Translations under genes and position numbers: made by a program
Assembly (NCBI GenBank): GCA_036397095.1
Contig: DASWJQ010000064.1
Coordinates: 1 to 29,077 of the forward strand
Reading direction: 5' to 3'
From: DASWJQ01 sp036397095
GTDB taxonomy: Bacteria > Chloroflexota > Anaerolineae > Anaerolineales > E44-bin32
DNA: 29,077 bases
Shown here: positions 6,638 through 15,700 of the stretch, one piece after another
Position numbering within the stretch: the first letter of the stretch is position 1
Layout of the letters: each line of letters begins with the position of its first letter
Notes under the pieces: model-generated
Seen by the model: the letters and a program-made list of their open reading frames with translations, nothing else
Databases searched by the model: none
Told to the model about the DNA's origin: nothing

Positions 6638-7927
6638 GTGTCAGCTTGGGACTCAATCCGAACCCACGCCAGCAAGACCCTACTGCTCCTGGTGGTGTGG
6701 CTCAGCCTGGCCGGGGCCGGCCTGCAAACGCGCACCCCGATCGATGAAGTCCGGCGCTATACGCGCCCCCTGGAGTTCGAGTTTGCCGGCTGGACCCTGA
6801 AGGCACTTGCCATCAAGTTAGGCCAGTTTGCCAGCGGGCGAACTTCCTATCTGAGCGACGACGAGCGCTTGCAGGCGGTCCATTGGCTGCTGCTGGAGGT
6901 GGAACAGGCGCAGCGGCTCCAAAACGAGTTGGCCCAGCTTTTCGGCCAGCCGGAACTTGAAGACCGCCAGGAGCAAATCGAGGCCAAGCGCCAGCAGTTG
7001 GCGCTGGTGGAATACCGTCTGGCACGGGGCCAAGCGATGGCGGAGGCTGTGCTGCAGGAACAGCTAGCGACTGTGCTGGCTGAGCTGGGGTTGGCCCTGG
7101 CGGGCCAGCCGGTGCCTCCGGTTGCTTTCCATATGACCGAGCTGCCGTTTGCCTTGATCGTCTCGCCCCGTGGCGAAATTCGCCAGCAGGCCAACATTCA
7201 ATTGGAAACCGGCTTGACGGCGGCCGACTGGGTGAGGCTCGAAAGCTCGGTTGAATCCGGGCTGGACGTATCGGCCCTGGTCGTACCGGTCGGTGGTTAT
7301 GGTACCTATCCAACGATGGTTCAACGTAGCGGCGATCTGAACTGGGTCAGCGAAATTGTCGCCCACGAGTGGATTCACAACTACCTGACGACCCGGCCTT
7401 TGGGGCTGCGCTACGATGTCAGCGACGACCTGCGCACGATGAACGAGACGGCAGCGACTCTGCTGGGCCAGACGCTGGGCCGGATGGTGGTCGCCCGCTA
7501 CTACCCCGACCAACTGCCGCCCCCGCCAGCCGATGAGCCGGCCATCCCCCTCAGCGAATCGGCGGCCGAGCCGCAAGGACCCCCTCCCTTTGATTTCCGA
7601 GCCGAGATGCGGGAAACGCGCGAACGGGTGGACGGCCTGCTGGCGTCCGGTGAAATCTCACAGGCCGAGGCCTACATGGAAAGCCGCCGGCTGGTGTTCT
7701 GGGAGCAGGGCTACCGCCTCCGTCGGCTGAATCAGGCGTATTTCGCCTTCCACGGCAGCTATGCCGGCGAGCCGGGCGGGGCGGCCGGCGACGATCCGGT
7801 CGGCGCAGCGGTGCGTGACCTGTGGCAGTCGATCGTGGATCCGGTCCGCTTCCTGCGCACGATGGCCTGGATGACGGGCCCCGACGACCTGGCGCAGGCT
7901 CTGGGGCGACCTATTCCTCCCGGCTGA
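6638..7927 (+). CDS. putative membrane-anchored metallopeptidase (HExxH) of unknown family
   Basis: 429 residues. An N-terminal hydrophobic segment (about residues 13-29, TLLLLVVWLSLAGAGL) suggests a signal anchor or signal peptide. Residues 80-155 are rich in Gln, Glu and Leu and look like a coiled coil. The likely active site is AHEWIHNYL (HEWIH, residues 243-247), followed 22 residues later by MNETAATLLG (Glu 270), the HExxH...E layout of gluzincin peptidases. I do not recognise the family; it only faintly recalls predicted aminopeptidases (DUF2265-like). A Pro-rich linker lies near residues 291-315. The start is GTG at 6638, chosen from the leaderless promoter and reading frame. Its last 17 bp overlap the end of the convergent M20 gene. 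Confidence 0.7.
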   Translation: MSAWDSIRTHASKTLLLLVVWLSLAGAGLQTRTPIDEVRRYTRPLEFEFAGWTLKALAIKLGQFASGRTSYLSDDERLQAVHWLLLEVEQAQRLQNELAQLFGQPELEDRQEQIEAKRQQLALVEYRLARGQAMAEAVLQEQLATVLAELGLALAGQPVPPVAFHMTELPFALIVSPRGEIRQQANIQLETGLTAADWVRLESSVESGLDVSALVVPVGGYGTYPTMVQRSGDLNWVSEIVAHEWIHNYLTTRPLGLRYDVSDDLRTMNETAATLLGQTLGRMVVARYYPDQLPPPPADEPAIPLSESAAEPQGPPPFDFRAEMRETRERVDGLLASGEISQAEAYMESRRLVFWEQGYRLRRLNQAYFAFHGSYAGEPGGAAGDDPVGAAVRDLWQSIVDPVRFLRTMAWMTGPDDLAQALGRPIPPG

Positions 7928-9044
7928 GCAAGGCGGCCAGCAAGGCGGCCCGCGGCGCCAGGCTGTCAACCCAGATGAACTCCTCGAGCGAATGGGCGCC
8001 GCCACCCGTTGGGCCCAATCCATCGAGCAAGGGGACGTCCAGCGGGGCGACAAAGTTGGCGTCGGAAGCGCCACCGGTGGCGCCTTCTCCGACGCTGAAA
8101 CCCAATTGCTCGGCGATTCTGGCCGCCCGTTCATAGGCCCGGCCGATGGCGGCGGTGCGCGGCATGGGCGGCCGGTTCCAACCGCCCGTGACCTCGAGCG
8201 ATGCGCCTGGCAGCAACGGCTGAAGACTGCACAATCCCACCTCAATACGTGCGGCTTCCTCAGGCACGGCAATGCGCACATCAATCTGGGCGAGGCAGCG
8301 CTCGGGAACCACGTTGGTTCGGCTGCCACCGCGCACTGTGCCAATGGTGAGTGTGGTCCCGGCCGTCTCATCCTGCAGTGCTTGAATGTGGGGCACCTGC
8401 AGAGCGAATTCGACAATTGCATTGACCCCCTCGGCCGGCGCCACCCCGGCGTGCGCCGAGCGGCCCGTGATCTGCAGCCGAAAGAGGCCGGTCCCCTTGC
8501 GCCGCGTCTTGAGCGCGCCATCAGCTAGCGCCGGCTCCAGACACAGGACGAGAGCGTGGGCCCGCGCCTGTGTCTCAATCAGATCCCGCGAAGCGGCGCT
8601 GCCGATCTCTTCATCGCTGGTGCACACAAGCGTCACCGGCGCTGGCGGCCCGTCCTGTGTCCGGCAGACGACCTCCATCACGTCAAGGGCCAGGGCCAAA
8701 CTGGCTTTCATGTCGAAGACGCCTGGTCCAAACACCTGGCGCCCGCGTTGCTCCCAGGGCAGGCGCTCAAGCGTTCCGAGGGGATGGACCGTGTCGAGGT
8801 GGACCAGGAGCAGGCTGCCTCCCAGGCCGTGGCCCCAGCGGGCCACCAACTGGTCGCCAACCTCCGCCTGGGCAACCCGCTCGATGGCGGCCCCCCGCCG
8901 GACTGCCTCCTGTTCGACGAGATCGACCAACCCGTCAACTGCTTGCTTGTCGACGGATGGCGACTCGATCCGAACCAGCCGCTCCAGCAGCTTGAGGAGG
9001 CCCGGCAGGCGTTCTTCGAAGGTCGAAACGGGAATCAAGTCCAA
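7911..9044 (-). CDS. M20 family metallopeptidase (carboxypeptidase G2/ArgE/DapE-like)
   Basis: 377 residues, two-zinc amidohydrolase. Metal and catalytic motifs are in the expected order: LLVHLDTVHP (His near residue 82, Asp two later), GVFDMKAS, TSDEEIGS with the catalytic Glu pair, the dimerisation-domain GRSAHAG, and near the C-terminus GGASDANF and GGGAHSLEEF. This pattern is closest to the glutamate carboxypeptidase/ACY1/CPG2 branch. The substrate is not determinable (N-acyl amino acid or peptide). The start codon is TTG, 7 nt after the stop of the FG-GAP-like gene; another TTG two codons later is possible. Its 3' end overlaps the convergent gene by 17 bp. Confidence 0.92.
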   Translation of the reverse strand: MDLIPVSTFEERLPGLLKLLERLVRIESPSVDKQAVDGLVDLVEQEAVRRGAAIERVAQAEVGDQLVARWGHGLGGSLLLVHLDTVHPLGTLERLPWEQRGRQVFGPGVFDMKASLALALDVMEVVCRTQDGPPAPVTLVCTSDEEIGSAASRDLIETQARAHALVLCLEPALADGALKTRRKGTGLFRLQITGRSAHAGVAPAEGVNAIVEFALQVPHIQALQDETAGTTLTIGTVRGGSRTNVVPERCLAQIDVRIAVPEEAARIEVGLCSLQPLLPGASLEVTGGWNRPPMPRTAAIGRAYERAARIAEQLGFSVGEGATGGASDANFVAPLDVPLLDGLGPTGGGAHSLEEFIWVDSLAPRAALLAALLSREE

Positions 9045-9051
9045 GCCGGTC

Positions 9052-10305
9052 TCAACCGCCCGTCAGTGGACAAATGTCGGCTGGGCCATACGTCGGATTG
9101 GCGTAGCCGTAGTACAGTGGGTCGAGGATGGTCGCTTGATGCGAAGCGGCATAGGCTTGCGCTTCCCGGCAGGCCTGATCAACACTGCCGGTTTGCCCAT
9201 AGACTGCCCAGAAGGCTTCCGCCAATCCGACATAAGCCGCTGCCGGATCGCCGGCAGCCTCGTCACGAAGTGCCTGCAGGTAGTCGCCGGCTTGTCCCTC
9301 GGCCCCCTGGCGGAGCGAGATGGCCATTTGACGGAAGCGGGCATAGCCTGCAAGCGTCGGCTGCTCAACGGAGGCCTCAACCCATGGGCGCAGTGACGGA
9401 TCGGTGGCGGCGGCCTGGAAGAGCTCCAGCGCCAAGGAAAGGTGCCCGTCTGCGGCGGCCTGATCGGCGTCATGGACTAGGTGGATGCGATAGTCGCTTG
9501 GCAGCTCACGCTCGCTGCTGGGCCGGAAAAACCCGGACACCGGATCCCAGCTCCATGTCCGCTCCAGGCGGCGGTAGGGGCCGGCGCCCACCGAGTTGTA
9601 GCCGCTGCCGGTGACAATGATATTGGCCGGGGCGCCGGTGCTGGTCTCGAGTTCGACCGTCGGACCCGGCAAATCGTCGGTCGCGCCCTCGAAACGATTG
9701 ACCAGTGTGCCGTCAGTCCAGCTCAGCAATTGGACGTGGACGAAACAGGTGTGGGCCCCGCACGCCTCCTGCGTGACCAGCAGGTCGTCGGCCCCGTCAA
9801 GCGTTGCATCAGCCACCTGTTCAACCTGAGGCGCGCCGCGCTCGGGGGTTGATAGGTCGGTGTAGACCAACTCGAACCGCTCCTGCCGGCAGCGGTAGAC
9901 GAAGACGGCTCCTTCAGGCTGAAGCTGGCCGCCGCCCGACAACAGGCTGAAAGCCAGATCGACGTACCCATCACCATCCAAATCAGGACGGGACAGCGTC
10001 AGGCCAGGCGTGCTCTCGGTGAGCTGGGTCGCCTGGCCGCCGGCGTTCAAATAGGAGAGCAAGGCCCGGCCAAACTGGGCCGGTGACTCAACGGCCGGCG
10101 GGGAGACCTGGCCGGCCGGAATCGGGCAGGCAATGCGGGGCGCTGGCGGCGGCGTGACCTGGGCCATGGCCGTCAGCGGTAAAAAGCCGGGCCCGCTCGT
10201 TTCGGTGGCTTGCAGGTCATTAGTGAAGCGACAGGCTAAGCCCGCCAGGATCAGCAGTCCCAGCGTCAATCCAAGCCGTCGTCGCCGAGCCCGAGGTGGC
10301 CACAT
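9052..10305 (-). CDS. secreted or lipid-anchored protein with FG-GAP-like calcium motif and C-terminal helical repeats
   Basis: 417 residues from the ATG at 10305, chosen because a -10 box lies 7 nt upstream; the frame stays open further upstream, but that sequence is low-complexity and unlike a protein. The N-terminus is a classical signal (basic RARRRR, then hydrophobic LGLTLGLLILAGLAC). Cys follows at a near-lipobox position, with Gly rather than Leu at -3, so lipidation is uncertain. Residues about 90-260 hold DLDGDGYVDLAFSL and DATLDGADDLLV, resembling FG-GAP/VCBS calcium loops. The C-terminal 130 residues are Ala-rich and helical, possibly TPR-like (ALELFQAAATDP, YVGLAEAFWAVYGQTG). I do not recognise the family. 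It is the first gene of a two-gene unit with the M20 peptidase. Confidence 0.75.
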   Translation of the reverse strand: MWPPRARRRRLGLTLGLLILAGLACRFTNDLQATETSGPGFLPLTAMAQVTPPPAPRIACPIPAGQVSPPAVESPAQFGRALLSYLNAGGQATQLTESTPGLTLSRPDLDGDGYVDLAFSLLSGGGQLQPEGAVFVYRCRQERFELVYTDLSTPERGAPQVEQVADATLDGADDLLVTQEACGAHTCFVHVQLLSWTDGTLVNRFEGATDDLPGPTVELETSTGAPANIIVTGSGYNSVGAGPYRRLERTWSWDPVSGFFRPSSERELPSDYRIHLVHDADQAAADGHLSLALELFQAAATDPSLRPWVEASVEQPTLAGYARFRQMAISLRQGAEGQAGDYLQALRDEAAGDPAAAYVGLAEAFWAVYGQTGSVDQACREAQAYAASHQATILDPLYYGYANPTYGPADICPLTGG

Positions 10306-10312
10306 AGAGACG

Positions 10313-10341
10313 AGTCTAAGCGCGCGGCGCTGGGCCGGCAA
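10313..10341 (-). promoter_or_regulatory. promoter TTGCCG-17-TAGACT, apparently leaderless start for the gene at 10305
   Basis: On the minus strand, -35 TTGCCG (10341-10336), a 17-nt spacer and -10 TAGACT (10318-10313) are followed after 7 nt by the ATG at 10305. The mRNA would start at or beside the AUG. It lies back-to-back with the promoter of the gene at 10376. Confidence 0.6.
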
Positions 10342-10361
10342 CCGCCGTCCAATGGATACCG

Positions 10362-10367
10362 TATACT
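10362..10367 (+). promoter_or_regulatory. -10 box TATACT, apparently leaderless start for the gene at 10376
   Basis: TATACT at 10362-10367 ends 8 nt before the ATG at 10376. An in-frame ATG at 10352 lies upstream of this box and would not be transcribed from it, which favours 10376. The -35 is weak. The two divergent genes share only 70 bp. Confidence 0.55.
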
Positions 10368-10375
10368 CACGAACC

Positions 10376-12589
10376 ATGGACATTGCCTTCGTGGTAGGCG
10401 AACCCGTTCGGGCAGAAGGCCCGCTGGGTCGATTCTTGCCACCCCTTGAGCTCGGCACGGTTGAACGTGTGATCGGGCGTGAGGGCTGGGCGGGCAAGGT
10501 CGTACTGGATCCGTTCGGCAGTTCCCCCCAGTTGGCGATCGAGGCGGCGCAGGCCGGGGCCGCGGTCGTGGTGGCCTGCAACAACCCCGTCACCCGGTTC
10601 CTGCTCGAACGCAGGCTCGACCCGCTCAGTCACGAGGAGCTTCAGGCGGGTCTGTCACGGTTGGCCTCGATGGAGAAGGATGGCCAACGGCTCGAACCAT
10701 TCGTGCTCGAGCTGTATGCGACTCACTGCCTGCGCTGCGGCGAGCGGGTGCCCGCCGACTACTTCGTTTGGAACGCAGAAAGCCAAGTTCCGATCCTGAA
10801 GGCCTACGCCTGCATTCAGTGCGGCCATGCCGGTGAAGATCCGGTCGACGAGCGCGACATGGAAGCTGCGGCTGCCTATCCACGCCAAGGTCTCACCTAC
10901 GCGCAAGCCCTGGAGGCGGTGGCGCCCGTGGGGGATCCCAACCGGCAGCATGCCGAAGCCGCCCTGGCCGTCTATCCCGGCCGTGCGTTGTACGCCATTG
11001 TGACCCTGATCAACAAGGCCGAGCAGGTGCGGCTGGAAGGGCGCGAGGCGGTGGCCTTGCATGCCTTGCTTCTGAGCTCCTTCGACGCCGCCGACAGCAT
11101 GTGGGCCCACCCCGAAGGCCGCAGCCGGCCGAAACAGCTGAGCCCATCGCCACAATTCAAGGAAATTAATGTCTGGCGAGCGCTCGAACGGGCTGTTGGC
11201 ACGTGGGCCTGGGATCCGAGCGGTGTCGGCATTCGTTGGTGGCCGGAGAGCGGACCACCGACGCCCAGCGCGGTCGCCATCTTCAGCGGCTCGGTCCGGC
11301 AATTGGCCAGCACGCTGCCGGATGATTTCGACGGGGTTCTCCTGACGGTTCCGCCCAGGCCCAACCAGGCGTTCTGGACGCTATCCGCCTTGTGGACGGC
11401 CTGGATTTGGGGGCGCGAAGCTTCCGAACCGATCCGAGCGGCGCTGCGCCGTCGTCGCTACGATTGGGGCTGGCATGCCGGTGCGCTGCGCAGCACGGTC
11501 GCCCACCTGACCGAAGTGCTGCCGGCGGCGATACCCGCTTACGTTTTCGTTCCGGAGGCCGAACCGCGCTTCGTCGGCGCCTGTGCTGCCGGACTGGACG
11601 CCGCCGGGCTGGCCTTGGAAGGATTGGCCCTGCGGGTCGACGAGCGGCAGGCACAGATGCGGCTGCACGTGGGGCCATCACCCGCCGGGCTGACAACCTG
11701 GCAGGCCGTTGCTGCCGAACTGCCGGGGTGGCTCGAATCTCGAATATGCCAGCGGGGGGAGCCCACGCCGTACGGGGTGCTCTTTGCCGAAGCCGCCGGC
11801 CGGCTGGCCAAGGCACGCGGCTTTGGCTGGATCTGGGGAATGACGAGCGAGCCGCCGGTGTCCGAGCTCCATCGCCAACTGGAGCAGGTGTTGGCCGAGC
11901 CCAGGACATTCATCCGGCTCGATCAGCGGCAGGACCCCGAGTCGGGCATCTATTGGCTCACCGATCCACAGGGCGCCGCGGCGCCGCTGGCCGACCGGGT
12001 TGAACGCGAGGTCGTCGAGGCGCTGCGCCGCCGCGGCGGTTGGGATCCGATCGAGCTTGACCGTGAGATATGCCGCCATTTGCCGGGTTTGCAGACACCG
12101 GACCGTGAGCTGATCCTGGCTTGTCTCGCATCCTACGGACTTACCGATGACCTCGGGCATTGGAGCCTGCGCCCGGAAGACCGGGACGCGCAACGCCAAC
12201 AAGACGTTCGGTCGATCCGAGCCGACCTGGCGTCCCTGGGTGAAAACCTGGGTTACGCTGTTGCCGGACAAGACCCGATCCACTGGCGTCTACATGCCGA
12301 ACACCAGTACTCCTTCCACATCCAGGAATCCGCCATCCTCAGCCAGCCCCAGCCGGGTGATCAACAAGCCTTGGTTTATGTCGTGCCGGGCGGGCGATCG
12401 GGATTGATCGCCGAGAAGGCCAAACGCGACCCTCGGCTGGCCCAGCGACTGGCCACCGGCCTACAAGTGGTCAAGTTCCGCCATATCCGGCGTCTACACT
12501 CCGACACCACCCTGACGCGTGAGACGCTGATCGAGCGGATGGGGATCGATCCGCCCGAACATCAGGAACCGCAGTTGCCGCTGTTGTAG
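10376..12589 (+). CDS. DNA-methylase-like protein (COG1743/DUF1156-type relative) with degenerate catalytic motif and zinc ribbon
   Basis: 737 residues. Residues about 40-75 form a SAM-type motif I region (VVLDPFGSSPQLAIEAAQ, then VVVACNNPVTRFLLE), as in adenine-specific DNA methylases. A four-Cys zinc ribbon follows (HCLRCGE near 118-121 and ACIQCGHAG near 145-148), as in the large COG1743-type methylases. Where those enzymes have the catalytic DPPY, this protein has LLTVPPRPNQAFWTLSALW near residues 322-340: the proline pair and following aromatic helix are kept, but Asp and Tyr are gone. The C-terminal 200 residues include a winged-helix-like stretch and QALVYVVPGGRSGLIAEK...KFRHIRRL of unknown role. 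I infer a non-catalytic or repurposed paralogue. Start chosen from the leaderless promoter. Confidence 0.75.
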   Translation: MDIAFVVGEPVRAEGPLGRFLPPLELGTVERVIGREGWAGKVVLDPFGSSPQLAIEAAQAGAAVVVACNNPVTRFLLERRLDPLSHEELQAGLSRLASMEKDGQRLEPFVLELYATHCLRCGERVPADYFVWNAESQVPILKAYACIQCGHAGEDPVDERDMEAAAAYPRQGLTYAQALEAVAPVGDPNRQHAEAALAVYPGRALYAIVTLINKAEQVRLEGREAVALHALLLSSFDAADSMWAHPEGRSRPKQLSPSPQFKEINVWRALERAVGTWAWDPSGVGIRWWPESGPPTPSAVAIFSGSVRQLASTLPDDFDGVLLTVPPRPNQAFWTLSALWTAWIWGREASEPIRAALRRRRYDWGWHAGALRSTVAHLTEVLPAAIPAYVFVPEAEPRFVGACAAGLDAAGLALEGLALRVDERQAQMRLHVGPSPAGLTTWQAVAAELPGWLESRICQRGEPTPYGVLFAEAAGRLAKARGFGWIWGMTSEPPVSELHRQLEQVLAEPRTFIRLDQRQDPESGIYWLTDPQGAAAPLADRVEREVVEALRRRGGWDPIELDREICRHLPGLQTPDRELILACLASYGLTDDLGHWSLRPEDRDAQRQQDVRSIRADLASLGENLGYAVAGQDPIHWRLHAEHQYSFHIQESAILSQPQPGDQQALVYVVPGGRSGLIAEKAKRDPRLAQRLATGLQVVKFRHIRRLHSDTTLTRETLIERMGIDPPEHQEPQLPLL

Positions 12590-12612
12590 GTTTGGCAAGG
12601 AGGGCGAGAGGG

Positions 12613-12654
12613 GTAATAGGTGATACGTGACAAGTGATTTGTGATAGGTGCTTA
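12613..12654 (+). repeat. degenerate 7-bp tandem array (GTGATAA-like), plus-strand arm
   Basis: Six consecutive heptads read GTAATAG, GTGATAC, GTGACAA, GTGATTT, GTGATAG, GTGCTTA. The array lies in the gap between convergent genes that end at 12589 (+) and 12784 (-), and is the left arm of an inverted pair. Confidence 0.85.
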
Positions 12655-12707
12655 GGAACTCGTATCGGGCGACTCCGTGTGTAATTCGGCACCGGCGTGC
12701 AGGTTGT

Positions 12708-12742
12708 TTATCACCTGTCACTTATCCCTTATCACCTGTAAC
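12708..12742 (-). repeat. degenerate 7-bp tandem array (GTGATAA-like), minus-strand arm
   Basis: Read on the minus strand, five heptads are GTTACAG, GTGATAA, GGGATAA, GTGACAG, GTGATAA. The 53 bp between the two arms (12655-12707) has no recognisable feature. The arms could fold into an imperfect long hairpin and serve as a two-way transcription end. Confidence 0.85.
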
Positions 12743-12783
12743 TCGGCAGAAGGATCTGATGACCTGGAGCTTTCGAGGTATTG

Positions 12784-15700
12784 CTACGGCGTCGGAGTAG
12801 CAGAAGGCAGCGGCGTTTCGCTCGGGGTTGGGGTCTCCGACGGAGTCGGCGTCGCCGTGGGTGTTGGGCTGGCCGTCGGTGTCGAGGTCGGTGTCGGTGT
12901 CGGTTGGGCCAGGGTGAACCGGACTTCGACGCGCGCCCGGCCGCCGGCCTCGCTGCGCACGGTCAGACGCAGCACGATGGGCCCGTTGGGCACTCCTGCC
13001 AGGTCCCATTGGAACAATTCGTCGGGGTTGGTGTGCTGGTTGTTTGAGCGGGTTAGGTCGGGGAAGCCATCCGGGTCTGAGCCAACCCCGTACTCCAGAA
13101 TCCAATCGCGGAAATCATCGGTGCCAGCGGCTCGCCCGAATATCGTCAGGGTTGGACCGGTGATGGTGGCGAACTGGTCGGGCTCGGTGATCTCGACGAT
13201 GGGCCGCGGGCTGTCGGCCGAGCAGGCTTCGTCTGGGATGAAGAAGATGGGATCATCCTCAAAACCGACGTCCTCGGCCCAGGCCTGGCCCTGGCTGTCT
13301 TCATGGAGCCACTCACGAGCAAACGGGTCCTGCACATTCAGACCCAGCTTCTCCTCGGCAAAATCGGAGCACTCGGGCGAAGCGAGTAAAAGCGAGTAGC
13401 CGTCAACCCAGACCTCTTTCCATAGATCCTCTTCCCGGGGTCTCGGCGGTTGGTCTTCGGCGAAGAACTCAATGCGCTGGTCTGGGCACCACTCCGATGG
13501 CTGCGCCCCCGAGATGGTGCATATGGTGTGCTCAACAATGCCATGCGGCCGGGTGAAGGGTGTCGGCGTGCCGTCGGCCAGGTGGTCGATGGCTTCAATC
13601 ATGAAATCGTGCCAGATCGGAGCGGCGCCGGTCAGCCCGGACGTGTTCTCCATCGGCGTGTAGTCGGCATTGCCCACCCACACGCCAACGGCAACGTCGG
13701 CGGTGAAGCCCAGCGTCCAGTTGTCGCGGAAATCATTGGTCGTCCCGGTCTTGGCCGCCGCCAGAAACGGAAGGTTGAGGGCCGAATTGGGGCCGAACGA
13801 CGGCGTGCGGGCGTTGTTGTCGGTCAGGATCGAGGTGATCAGGAAGGCGTGCTCCGGCCGGACTACCTGCTCGCCGGCCGGCGGCTCGTGCTCGAAAACA
13901 GTGTCGCCGCGATGATCGACAATCCGGGTAATGGCCACGGGCGGCATGCGTACGCCCTGGTTGGCGAAGGTGGCGTAGGCCCCTGTCAACTGGAGCAGAC
14001 TGACATCGCCACCGCCCAGCGTCAAGCTGAGACCATAGTCATCGCGGTTGAAGGTGGTGATGCCCAGGCGTTCGGCAAAGGGGACCAGACCATCGGTTTG
14101 CGGCGTGGCCGGGTCGTCGTAGATGCCAACGAAGTCGAGCGTCTTGACGGCTGGCACATTGTACGAGTTGGCCAGCGCCGAGCGTACGGTAACAGGGCCG
14201 TGGAAGCGTTCATCGTAGTTCACCGGCTCATAGGGCGGCCGTGGATCATCGGGGTTGCCCGACGGTGGGAACTCGGAGGGTACGTCCCAGATCAAGGTGC
14301 CTGGATTCCAGCCTTGTTCGAACGCGGCGGTGTAGGTCAATGGTTTGATGGACGAACCCGGTTGACGTGGCTGAACCGACATATTGATCTGTCCATCGCT
14401 GGCCTCATCGTAGTAATCGGCCGACCCAACCATCGCCAGGATTTCCCCCGACGACGGCTCGATGGCGACCAGCGCGCCGTTGGTTACGCGACGGTCGGCC
14501 AGCGCCTCGATTTGAGCATGGACCAAAGCTTGCGCCCGCTCCTGCAGGTAGGGGTCGAGGGTGGTGTGCACGGTGAAACCGGAGCGGTAAATCGTCTGCG
14601 GCTCGTAAAGCCCTTCGAGCAAGTTGCGGACGTAGTTGACCCAGTGCGGGAAGCGGATCGAGACCTCGGCCTGACGGAATTCATAGTTCGTCATGACCGC
14701 CGCCGCCGCACCAGCGTCTTCGGGCCGCACGCAGATGTCCTGCGGGCTGTTGCTGACAAACAAGCAACCCTGGTCCTCGCTGGCAATAACCATCAGCGAC
14801 AGCACCTGGCGGTGGCGGTTGAGCGTCACCTCGCGGTTTGTGAGCACGTCGTAGACCGAAGGCGCCTGGACCAGGCCGGCCAGGAAGGAGGCCTGGGCCA
14901 GGTCGAGTTGGCCGGCTGGGACGCCGAAGTAGGTCTGAGCGGCGGCCTCGACGCCATACGCCAGGTTGCCGAGATAAATCTGGTTGAGATACAGCTCTAG
15001 GATCTCATCCTTGGTGTAGCGCCGGGTGAGTTCCTGCGCCAGCATAATTTCGCGGATCTTGCGCAGGGCACTGACCTGACTGCGCTCTTCGGGTGTGAAG
15101 AGCAGATTGCGCGCGATTTGCTGTGTGATGGTCGAGGCCCCTGAGACGGTTTCGCCCTCCTGCAAGTTCTGCGTGTAGGCGCGCACGATTGCCATCGGAT
15201 CGAAACCCGGGTGGCTGTAAAAGCCGGCATCCTCGGTGGCGATGATGGCGGCCACCATATACGGTGAGATCTCTTCAAGGGGAACGTACGTGCGTCGACC
15301 GGCGTTCGGGTCCAGGATCTCGTAGAGCAGATTGCCCTGGCGATCCAGGATGCGCGTGGTTTCGAATTGGGCCGCCCGTGATTGCAGATCTTCGACCGAA
15401 GGCAGCGTCGAGGCGACGGCGTAATACTGGTAGACGCCAAACGAGATTACGGCAATGGCAATGGCCACCAGGACGAACAGTCCCATGATCAACATCCGGA
15501 CCAGGCACCCGCCAAAAGTGTCCCAACGGCCCAGCTTGCCTGCCCAGCGTCCGCCATTGCCGCCGTTGGCCGGCGGCATATGGTAGGCAGATGGGCTAAC
15601 CTGGGTTGCCCCCACATCGCGCTCCGGCACCCTTTGGGGGATGGCCAACGCTTCATCGTCAACCGGGGGCGGCGTGTAGCCTGAACTGAAGGGTCGTGGC

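Noticed and set aside
6630..6800. ATG at 6630 with GGAGG nine bases upstream
   Set aside because: It opens a different frame from the metallopeptidase gene that stops after about 56 codons and has an unconvincing composition; the -10 box overlaps this ATG.
8556..9614. Plus-strand open frames of 336-352 codons opposite the M20 peptidase and FG-GAP-like genes
   Set aside because: They cross the boundary of two supported minus-strand genes and encode Arg/Pro-rich low-complexity sequence.
10133..10375. 81-codon N-terminal extension of the methylase-like protein, and a 96-codon extension of the divergent gene
   Set aside because: Each extension runs through the other gene's promoter and coding start, and the -10 boxes lie inside them; the composition is low-complexity.
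12613..12742. Possible CRISPR array or transposon end
   Set aside because: Units are only 7 bp with no spacers, and there is no transposase gene, target duplication or cas gene nearby.
13450..15000. Open frame of 516 codons on the plus strand inside the PBP gene
   Set aside because: It is antisense to an intact class A PBP with all catalytic motifs; its translation has no recognisable domain and is Arg/Gly/Val-rich, as expected for a mirror frame in GC-rich DNA.
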